This document shows positions 59,701-64,000 of a stretch of 64,000 nucleotides of DNA, in pieces. Source of the stretch: Closterium sp. NIES-65 (taxonomy: Eukaryota; Streptophyta; Zygnematophyceae; Desmidiales; Closteriaceae); the NCBI GenBank assembly GCA_948144175.1, contig CANXME010000034.1, forward strand, positions 62,001 to 126,000. Reading direction: 5' to 3'. The notes beneath the pieces were generated by a model. It did not search any database and had not been told where the DNA came from. It saw nothing but the letters and a program-made list of their open reading frames with translations. Positions within the stretch are counted from its first letter, which is position 1. Each line of letters starts with the position of its first letter. The position numbers and the translations under genes are program-made.

Positions 59701-62680
59701 AATGGGGGAAAGTGATGGGGGGAAGGTGAGAATGGGGGAAAGTGATGGGGGGAAGAGAAGGTGAGAATAGGGAAAGTGATGGGGGGAAGGTGAGAATGGG
59801 AAAAGTGATGGGGGGAAGGTGAGAATGGGGGAATGTGATGGGGGAAAGGTGGGAATGGGGGAAAGTGATGGGGGGAAGGCGAGGCAGCGGAGGTCGTTGG
59901 GGGGGTGTGGGATTTGCAGGGGGGCGAAGTGTTACTCAATTTTACTCGACAAGTTTTTACTCGAGTTTTCCACCCATGGATGACGTGCCCTACACTTGAA
60001 GTCTAGGGGGTGGTTGTTATAAAAGTGATTTCTCAAGAAGATGTATGAGAAGCTTAAGTTGGGCTTTTCAGGAATTGTTCATTGTCAGGTACTGTTCATT
60101 CATTGTCTATCAGAGCAGGAACCTTGTAGTCGCATCTCTATCTTCATTCACACACCTGTGCAATACTTTCCATTTCATGCGACATGCACCCGCACCCTCC
60201 ATTTGCCTCCATCAGGAGATTGGGCACCAACGGTTTGACGGGTTCGATTCCTAACTCGATTTCAACCCTCACGAAGCTTTCTTTCTTGTACGTGGCTTTT
60301 GATTTCTGGGTTGATACGGGAGCGGCAATCGGCTGTGAAGAATCAGTCAGCGTGTGCTCTCCATGCCCACAATCAGCTCCTTCAGGCATGCATGTCTTGG
60401 CACGAGCAATTTGTTACACACGACGTTCAGACTGGAATGGATTGCCACGTGCAGCTTGCGAGTGGCATCAGCCTGCGAGTGGCATCAGCCCGCGAGTGGC
60501 ATCAGCCTGCGAGTGGCATCAGCCTGCGGCTCGCCTCATCTGTTGTGAAACCCACCTGCCTCTCTGGGTTTGGCTTAGCTCGCCTCGCATGCTCTGATTG
60601 AATGATTCCGGAGCACTCGCTCACCATTTTGAGCACGACCATTCTGAGAACCAACTTCTCAGTGTCGCTTCTTTCACTGTGCTCTAATCACCCTCCTATT
60701 CCACAATCTGTAGAGCCATCCCACAAAACAACCTGACTGGACCAATGCCGCCATCACTGAGCAACCTTCTTGCATCTGAAAGCATGTGAGTTAGCTGCTT
60801 GGCGTGGCGACTTTGAGGCGCCTCAATACAATAGCTGCTTGACGGCGAGGTTCGGCTTGCACATGTACCTTGTGCTGTGCTCACATCCTATTCTATCTTT
60901 CCAAGGACATTGTTTCCAAGTGGTTGCTTCTCTCATTGATCTTCCACCCGGAGGTCTTCTGATTGTTTTTGCAAGTGCAGTTTTACGTTTCAATCCGACC
61001 CCACCCGGTTTTGCTCAGAAAGGGTTGGGTCGGGTCAAGTCGCCCTGGGTCGGGTTTTCCCGGGTCGTCTCTAGGTGGGTCGGGTCTGGTCGGGTTAGGT
61101 CGGGTTGAGGTTTTGCCCGACCAGAATTGGCCCTAAGGGGGTCGGCTCGGCATATACCGCGGTTCGGGTCGACCCGCGCAAATCCCGACCCGAGAATCGT
61201 ATCAGATTGGGTCAGGTCGACCTGGTCGGGTCAAGCCCACCAAACTGACCAGCCCAGACTTGACTCGTTGCACATACCTGATCACCAAACACTTTACCTA
61301 GCTGCATCTTCTTTCACTTGAAGCCATACCAAGCTCGATCCATTCAGCTTGGAGGCTGCACGGAGCTTGCAAACTTTAACTGCGTGAATTATGTTCTGTG
61401 TTTGACACAAGCTATTTTTAACAAAATGGTTTCTATTTTGCAGAAATTTGACATACTTCTTCTTGTGATATTGAGACGTGTAATACTGCATCCGCCCCAT
61501 ACCCTCCGTCGAATTATTGCCTATTCAGACTTCTTCATTACAACAGCTTGACGGGCCCAATCCCCGACTCCCTTACGAAACTTTCAGCCCTTCGTGAATT
61601 GTGAGTGCCATTCCTCCTTCAGTTGGCATGTGAGCCACACTGAAGCATTCACATAATGCAACTTTGCACTCCTTATGCTATGCATTTCAAGTGGACGTAG
61701 GTGCTTTTCTGAATATTCTGTTTGAAAAACATTCTACCAAGGTGTGGATGTGACTGGAGCCGTTGTTAGGTAGGAGGACTGATATCACTCACTCGTTTAC
61801 CAGTGCCCCAAGCCATAATGTGCGCGAGACACCTATTTTCCTATTGCACCTTGCCACATTGCATGGATGTATGTCGCAGTGAGCAGGCTTGAGCAAAGGG
61901 CTCAGCAGTGGCCCCACCTTCAGGGCCAGCTAGTCATGTTGGCTGGCGTACAGTTGAGCTGGCGTACAGTGGAGCTGGCGTACAGTCGAGCTGGCGTACA
62001 GTCGAGCTGGCGTACAGTCAAGCTGGCGTCCAGTCGAGCTAGCGTCCAGTCGAGCTGGCGTGTATACAATGGGCAAGTTGACATAAGCTTCGCTTGGAGG
62101 CCAGCAACATGCGCTTTTATCTTCCATCCCCGCTCATTCACTATCTTTTCCCATAAACTGAGCTGCGGATATGTACATAACAACCGGTTGACTGGCACAA
62201 TTCAAGAAACAATCAGCAACCTTCACAATCTAATTGCCTTGTGAGCCTCTCAATTCAAGGTTTGAATGATTGTACCCTGTTTTCTTAGGTTACCTATGTT
62301 TCCACCCTGGTCCATCCATCAGATTATATACTGAGGGAGTGACTGTCTTCTTGTTCAATCATTAACGCATGGACGGCGTTTGCTGTTTCCCTGCCTGTTT
62401 GTCAATACATTCATGCCCTTGCCATCCTTCGCTAGGGGTCTTCAAGGCAATCGCTTGACTGGAACCATTCCATCCACAGTTGGAGGTTTGAGCGCATTGA
62501 CAACGTTGTGAGTACGACTAGCACAATCACCTTAAGTTACTGGCTCTTCACTCGTTTTCCAAAGCTTTGGAGAGTTGGTTTGGGTGATACATGGTACTTG
62601 TTGGCACTGCTGCACTATTGACTGCTGAGGTGTCGAGGCGTACTTTGTTGGCTCCACAAGGATTCGACTAAGTGATTGCC

Positions 62681-62767
<87 letters not shown>

Positions 62768-62768
62768 A

Positions 62769-62854
<86 letters not shown>

Positions 62855-64000
62855 ATAGTAGTAGTAGTAGTAGTAGTAGTAAGGCCCATGCTTGCTTGAG
62901 CGGGGGAGGGGGGGGGCTGTTAAAGGTTCCTCACTTGCATCGCTTGGATACATAAGCACACCTTTTTGTGCAATTCTGCTTTTCGTACACAACAATCAAA
63001 TGAACTCGCTAGTGCTTGTGTGAGGGAAGCTTTTTGTTCTATGTGTAAGTATAGACTCATTGTTTTCACCAGCAGCTGCTTAACAAATGCTCGTTGTAAG
63101 TATTCTTTCATGCAGAATGTGAACACCACGCGAGTGGCAAACAACAAGATCGCAAACCATGTTCTTATGTCTGAAAGCAAGATCAATCCAGCTGGCAAGT
63201 TTCTCACCATAGGATCAACAGATTCATTCATGCAATCTTTTCCTTTTCTGGATGCTCACCCTCGCTTGCATGCCCTTTTCCTGTCAGTGCCCTTGGCAAC
63301 AACAGTCTGAGTGGAACAATTCCAGACTCTGTCTCCAAGCTATCAAAATTGATTCAACTGTGAGGAGTACTAATCTTTGCTGGGTTGACGTCTAAGGTTT
63401 ATTCAGGCTAGACATGACAATAGGCTCGGATCGGGTCAGGTCAGGTCGGGCTGGGTTGGGTCAGATTGGGTTGACTTCGGCCAGGGATTTTGGCCGGGTT
63501 GGGTGGCTCCTCTGGTGTGCACTCAACCCGACCAGGTCGACCCAACCCAACCCGACCCAGCCTGACCCAACCAAACCGATCATGTCTTCTCATCTCATGT
63601 GGTCGTTTGACATGCAGGCTGCTGCTCAAGTCTTTTCATCTCATGTGGTCAGTCTTATACATATCCCACATGCCTGTTACTGGCACCAATGAACTTCATC
63701 TTGCACAGGAAGCCGCCATGCCTTACACTACGCAACTTGTTAATGCATGCAGATGCTTGCTTACACTCCGCAACTTGTTGATGCATGCAGCATGTTGATG
63801 CTTGCTTACACTCCGCAACTTGTTAATGCATGCAGCATGTTGATGCTTGCTTACACTCCGCAACTTTTTGAGCTAGACACACAAGCTGCTGGATTGGCCG
63901 GCCACCTGCTCAAAAGTGATTCAGAACTCTTGCCACAAATTTGCGTGCTGTGTGCCCTCCATTGTTTAAAAAGTTACGGTTCCTGATTATTACCGATTCT
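32748..64000 (+). CDS. Plant-type LRR receptor-like gene, 5' part
   Basis: Exons: 32748-32835, 33067-33187, 33729-33800, 50552-50623, 50984-51052, 51210-51281, 51967-52038, 52476-52547, 58953-59024, 60216-60287, 60714-60785, 61529-61600, 62163-62240, 62436-62507, 63288-63359. The first encodes a signal peptide ([17 protein letters not shown]). The second, joined through a split Ala codon, is an LRR N-terminal cap with paired cysteines ([18 protein letters not shown]). Each later exon is one LRR of the plant type, NxLxGxIPxSIxxLxxLxxL. Eleven of the thirteen are exactly 72 nt, one is 69 and one 78, and all split in phase 2 with CT, TT or AT before GTGAGT-like donors. Exon 50552-50623 has an in-frame TAG. 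The gene leaves the window, so receptor kinase or receptor-like protein cannot be decided. Ligand unknown. Confidence 0.85.
33205..33333 (+). mobile_element. Solo LTR in LRR gene intron 2
   Basis: 129 bp from TGTCAGAATG to TTTTCACA, of the same family as the TRIM LTRs at 15476. It is flanked by a perfect target duplication AGAAT (33200-33204 and 33334-33338). It lies in the sense orientation, 17 bp downstream of the exon 2 end. Confidence 0.82.
34060..34266 (+). repeat. 19-bp minisatellite in the long LRR intron
   Basis: About eleven copies of GCGATTTGCGACGAGTTGG with scattered variants. Related but degenerate sequence begins near 34027. Confidence 0.85.
34511..34605 (+). repeat. Dispersed repeat, copy 1
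   Basis: GGTTCGGCATGTCGACGG to about GAATGCTG is alignable with 52260-52359 in another intron of the same gene. Shared words include CCGCTCATTG, GGCTTGTCAAGC and GAATG. It has no coding content. Possibly part of a non-autonomous DNA transposon with GGGTCG-type termini. Confidence 0.55.
34681..34706. repeat. Perfect 26-bp palindrome
   Basis: The two 11-base arms CGTATAATACG and CGTATTATACG surround CTAG and are exact reverse complements, so the whole 26 bp is self-complementary. More GCGTATATACGC-like words occur nearby (34710-34740, 35455-35480) and again at 50414-50430. Confidence 0.85.
34843..35439. other. Intronic sequence with an inverted segment pair
   Basis: GCAACACGCCGT... near 35366 and ACGGCGTGTTGCAATTGCCGGTGCACTGCATCGGCTCG near 35108 are inverted relatives. 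So are TTTTGGAAGGCTCCAGG (35149) and CCTGGAGCCTTCCAAAA (35305). This gives a foldback of roughly 250 bp. No gene seen. Probably part of a non-autonomous DNA element. Confidence 0.5.
35440..35654. repeat. GGCCCG-rich region beside the Ty3 LTR
   Basis: Dense GGCCCGGGT and CCGGGCC words, typical of the termini of many plant hAT-type non-autonomous elements. It ends at the Ty3 LTR. Similar sequence occurs at 50255-50415 on the other side of the insertion, so the Ty3 element may have landed inside one such element. Confidence 0.45.
36618..37869 (-). mobile_element. TRIM inside the Ty3 integrase region
   Basis: Two 262-bp LTRs (36618-36879 and 37608-37869) appear identical by eye. The perfect target duplication TGCCG lies at 36613-36617 and 37870-37874. 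A PBS complement (GCTCTGATACCA) sits at 37596-37607, and the purine tract beside the left LTR reads TATGGGGGCG on the minus strand, as in the copia elements. The 728-bp interior is non-coding and holds a GC-rich array (about 37320-37480, GCACGACGGGCAGG-like units). Whole-looking in structure and very young. Confidence 0.88.
40985..41745 (+). repeat. Leader arrays of the whole-looking copia
   Basis: First GCGGCCCCGCCGCCGG-type units with CTCCTACTCGGCCC variants (about 41025-41540), then a 19-bp array AGCCGCCCAGCAGCAGCCG of about nine copies (41565-41735). They lie between PBS and gag. Confidence 0.8.
41819..47749 (+). CDS. Ty1/copia gag-pol polyprotein, single frame
   Basis: One frame of about 1976 residues from the ATG at 41819; the frame is open a little further upstream but has no earlier ATG. 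Order: Gag (about 1-230), a Gly-rich then Gln-rich linker (about 260-385), a Cys/His-containing region, aspartic protease (DSGAS near 531), pre-integrase HRLGH, integrase with HSDRGGEF near 823 and [10 protein letters not shown], a long Pro/Gly/Ala-rich linker, RT with [11 protein letters not shown] and YVDD near 1650, and RNase H with ADVFTKAL near the end. Copia order (integrase before RT). Encodes a retrotransposon, not a host protein. Confidence 0.93.
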   Translation: MATPNVLTFDAEGRAIDFAVWVEDLQLYLLCDAVDEVSLFDFVSGAVPAPPADADSAVRSKWATRDAAARLAVRRHLPSSERAHFSQCKTAQALYDAVVARYSSPSSATLSRLMLPFLFPDLASFPTVADLVTHLRASDTRYRAALPAEFRAANPPPMYITLYFLVTRLPESLRVVRDQFLSVCPTTLTVDLLEESLLAAEKSIVAVGASRGDPRTPIFEGCGPSPLLPSVASAAAADLVGFESVGAASAPSGRRRTGKGKGGKGAGGARGGGGGGGGGGGGSGGGGGGGGGSGGSSGGGGGGGGGGGGSGGGGGSGGSDGPGGGGGGGDGGSGGGGGGGGGGGRSGSSQRSSSGGGQRQQQQQQQQPQQQPQQQQRSRTVPGPQQLREWYLQRQRGGALGPCPYVLRTGDRAGERCGGAHTARRCFGRLTDAWRQQFPEAAEIPRWGELSRAGVAIYDLDFDAILSAMYAVTGSDEDDCYRCFPPDPGIGTAASGTSEAAALGASASVLSGTGESALSGTVSASASHTFTLDSGASRSFFRDRTTLTPLSRPVAVSLADPSGGPVLSRFSTVLPCPAAPSGTLIGLYLPSFSTNLVSGADLQDAGVHQFTPARQRVTHCTEADTGRHLATFTRRPGSSLYTLTTASPPGTASGRAPSSGQVFAAASRSGPESAPCSCRRLSHETLLWHHRLGHPSLLRLRGMASRVLVSGLPRSLPPLPPGPGPACVPCVEGRQRAAPHSSQFPPTEAPLQTLHMDVWGPARVRGQGQERYFLLVVDDYSRYTTVFPLRSKGEVTQVLIDWIRAARLQLRRSFGSDFPVLRLHSDRGGEFSSALLSTYCRVRGIRQTFTLPDSPQQNGIAERRIGMVMDVARTSMMHAAAPHFLWPFAVRYAAHQINLHPRVSRPETSPALLWTGKVGDASAFRVWGSRAFVRDLSADKLSPRASPCVFLGFPPDAPGWQFYHPTSRRVLSSQDVTFDESVPYYRLFPYRTPSLPPPPLFLVPGPPPVVPLPPQGPAPSGVSQVDAVEPVEVTGDSGAAAGAEPGGAESRGAEPGGAESGGAGPGGAEPGGAEPGGAVPGGAVSGGTEPGGAEPGGAEPGGAVPGGASSHREPLSPQELREWFARRWRRAAGAGGSSAAEGAAATRPGGARPVGAGAAGSECSPGAGPAEDVGAEPAVGGPTDGAPGAAAGGSGASGGSAGGAAGVGAPAGGAGAVPAVSGVAARPRPYFVPLLQQVLGLTPPPPSLEGPQPVRSQPQLQPASPLPAPSPYAGPTGGLTERREPASRPASPVRTERASGRGSRQRPPPVPGTHRMSLRPSTAPLRAPLPSPPASSLPALADPESDSLRAASPTVTRLLATAVTDPSFESSAASALVTELVDFAARCRLDYAARLVAESESACPPSVGGECALGTDVLEDRQEEFQCLAAASPRLASVLLAPEGDPDALDIPTPRSYAEAVEGPYSSQWQAAMDAEMASWKSTGTYVDAVPPPGANIVSGMWIFRVKRPPGSPPVFKARYVARGFSQRQGVDYFQTFSPTPKMTTLRVLLHIAAQRDYELHSLDFSTAFLQGSLHEEIWLRRPPGFTGNFPPGTQWSLRRPVYGLRQAPREWHDTLRTTLAALGFAPSTADPSLFLRTDTSLPPFYILVYVDDLVFATADTAGLAYVKSELLKRHTCTDLGELRSYLGLQITRDRARRTITLTQSHMVQQVLQRFGFTYSSPQATPLPTRHSLSALPSDESVESSGPYAELVGCLMYLMTCTRPDLAYPLSILARYVAPGRHRPEHMAAAKRVLRYLCSTSGMGLVLGGRSPVVLTGHADASWADDQATQRSSQGYTFSLGSGSVSWRSTRSSSVLGSSCEAEIYAGAMAAQELRWLTYLLTDLGELPRSPPVLYVDNKAMLALCREQRLEHRTKHIALRYFLARELQQRGQLRLAYVASEANTADVFTKALAPCDHQRFCTQLGLVPVLPHLLSS
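48676..48922 (-). mobile_element. Solo LTR in the Ty3 gag region
   Basis: 247 bp from TGTTGAGAAT to TATTTTGACA, flanked by AAAAA on both sides (48671-48675 and 48923-48927). Its right half resembles the TRIM LTR at 36618 in the same orientation (shared GGTGCACCACCA). It is therefore assigned to the same or a sister family. Confidence 0.7.
50232..50420. repeat. GGCCCG-rich region right of the Ty3 element
   Basis: Runs of GGGCCGGCCCGG and GGCCCGCCCCGGGCC end in GCTCAACCCTA, a context resembling plant hAT-type termini (TAGGGTTGAGC on the reverse strand). It pairs in composition with 35440-35654. Confidence 0.45.
50552..50623 (+). CDS. LRR exon with an in-frame TAG
   Basis: A 72-nt phase 2 exon in the host LRR gene, encoding FTNLTGSIP then TAG then [11 protein letters not shown]. 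The stop sits where this family normally has Glu or Asp (IPES, IPDS), so GAG to TAG is the simple reading. Because all LRR exons are symmetrical, skipping it would keep the frame and lose one repeat. It is the first exon after the 16.7-kb transposon-filled intron. Confidence 0.75.
51540..51790. repeat. GGGTCGACCCG-rich foldback-like region in an LRR intron
   Basis: CGGGTCGACA, CGTCGGGTCGACCCGAGT and GGGTCGACCGACCCGACG recur in both orientations, giving several short inverted pairs. Probably a non-autonomous DNA transposon remnant; no clear termini or target duplication were found. Confidence 0.4.
52260..52359 (+). repeat. Dispersed repeat, copy 2
   Basis: GGTTTGGCATGTCGACGG through GAATGTTGG aligns with 34511-34605 at roughly three-quarters identity by eye. 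Its flank (GGGCCTTTGAGAAACAGCC) is not shared. Confidence 0.5.
52745..53053 (+). repeat. 18-bp pyrimidine minisatellite, split by a copia
   Basis: About 17 copies of CTCCTCTCACCTCCCGTT. The array resumes after the copia at 58890 for about two more copies and leads straight into the polypyrimidine tract and CAG of the acceptor at 58952. Confidence 0.9.
53054..58889 (+). mobile_element. Ty1/copia element with 1021-bp LTRs
   Basis: LTRs at 53054-54074 and 57869-58889 have the same length and differ at about 15 sites (about 98.5% identical). They begin TGTTGTGCC and end ACTATAACA. The perfect target duplication CTCCT lies at 53049-53053 and 58890-58894. PBS TGGTATCAGAGC is just inside the 5' LTR and a purine tract (GATGAGGGGGAG) precedes the 3' LTR. 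The first ATG of the coding part is at 54114. Signatures in order: gag, CCHC zinc knuckle ([14 protein letters not shown]), protease (DTGA), integrase (SDRGGEF), RT and RNase H signatures. A different lineage from the short-LTR copias. Young fossil; looks broken, about one or two breaks. Confidence 0.92.
59255..59885 (+). repeat. 30-bp minisatellite in an LRR intron
   Basis: About 20 copies of a 30-bp unit reading GGGGGAAAGTGATGGGGGGA then AGGTGAGAAT. Most units contain AAGGTGAGAA, which matches the 5' splice-site consensus AAG|GTGAG. The open frames across it are artefacts of the period. Confidence 0.9.
60456..60532 (+). repeat. 17-bp repeat in an LRR intron
   Basis: Four to five copies of GCGAGTGGCATCAGCCT in the intron after exon 60216-60287. 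Confidence 0.8.
60986..61262. repeat. GGGTCGGGT-rich region in an LRR intron
   Basis: Many GGGTCGGGT and CCCGACC words in both orientations over 275 bp. Composition is as at 51540-51790 and 63411-63592. Probably the same kind of decayed non-autonomous DNA element. Confidence 0.4.
61936..62065 (+). repeat. 16-bp minisatellite in an LRR intron
   Basis: About eight copies of GAGCTGGCGTACAGTC with small variants. Confidence 0.85.
62682..62880. repeat. (TAG)n microsatellite, about 66 units
   Basis: Nearly pure TAG/AGT/GTA trinucleotide run of about 200 bp with two or so TAA interruptions, in an LRR intron. The open frames on both strands (poly-Val, poly-Tyr, poly-Thr) are artefacts. Confidence 0.95.
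63411..63592. repeat. Foldback element in the last visible LRR intron
   Basis: The left half (GACATGACAATAGGCTCGGA, then GGGTCAGG, GGGTTGGGTCAG) and the right half (CTGACCCAACC, then CCGATCATGTC) are imperfect reverse complements. The 182 bp could fold into one hairpin. GACATGA / TCATGTC may be the terminal inverted repeat. MITE-like. Confidence 0.55.
63720..63868 (+). repeat. 45-bp tandem repeat near the right edge
   Basis: About three copies of a 45-bp unit starting TTACACTCCGCAACTTGTT and containing GATGCTTGC and ATGCATGCAGCATGTT. The rest of the window to 64000 shows no further LRR exon. Confidence 0.75.

Noticed and set aside
59126-59939. Possible CRISPR-like or gene-like array
   Set aside because: Contiguous tandem units without spacers inside a eukaryotic intron; the open frame follows from the 30-bp period.
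62615-62995. Poly-Tyr, poly-Thr and poly-Val proteins
   Set aside because: Translation of the (TAG)n microsatellite.
1-64000. Bacterial-style operons, ribosome-binding sites or riboswitches
   Set aside because: Spliceosomal introns, plant LRR gene layout and LTR retroelements show a eukaryotic nuclear context.

Overview
The window looks like nuclear DNA of a streptophyte (land-plant lineage or charophyte alga). It has GT-AG introns, a plant-type leucine-rich-repeat (LRR) gene with one repeat per 72-nt exon, chromodomain Ty3 elements, and many short-LTR Ty1/copia elements primed from initiator tRNA-Met. The high GC content, the copia type and the intronic minisatellites suggest a charophyte such as a zygnematophyte. 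That placement is inference; no rRNA or organelle marker is present to settle it.

Left part (1-27.4 kb): almost wholly retroelement fossils. In order: the 5' end of a minus-strand copia (1-657) inside a Ty3 chromovirus (658-2938); a minus-strand copia assembly with paired outer LTRs (3684-15454) that contains a second copia family from 9057; a short non-coding TRIM (15476-16841, target duplication GGGGG); an LTR plus leader (16930-17110); an unfamiliar repeat family (about 17.4-18.2 kb and 26.4-27.0 kb) on both sides of a copia (18567-26104, target duplication GTACC); and a solo LTR (26113-26237, target duplication CCTTG).

Middle (27.4-32.7 kb): a host gene for the GINS subunit PSF1, six exons between 27593 and 31708. 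Its exons join in frame to about 189 residues. Its introns are filled with tandem arrays, several of which are copies of the gene's own splice-site regions. About 1 kb of intergenic DNA follows.

Right part (32.7-64.0 kb): the 5' part of a large LRR gene: a signal-peptide exon, an LRR N-terminal cap exon and thirteen LRR exons, all splicing in phase 2, running off the right edge. The intron after the first LRR exon is 16.7 kb and holds a minus-strand Ty3 chromovirus (35655-50231). That element itself carries a TRIM (36618-37869), a whole-looking copia with identical LTRs (40784-48084) and a solo LTR (48676-48922). Another copia (53054-58889, target duplication CTCCT) sits in a later intron. 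Most remaining introns each carry a different minisatellite.

The most unusual signal is in PSF1. Acceptors of exons 3 and 4 are each present three times with the used site last. Donors of exons 2, 3 and 4 are present two or three times with the used site first. One long 17-bp minisatellite appears to descend from a duplicated 5' splice site.
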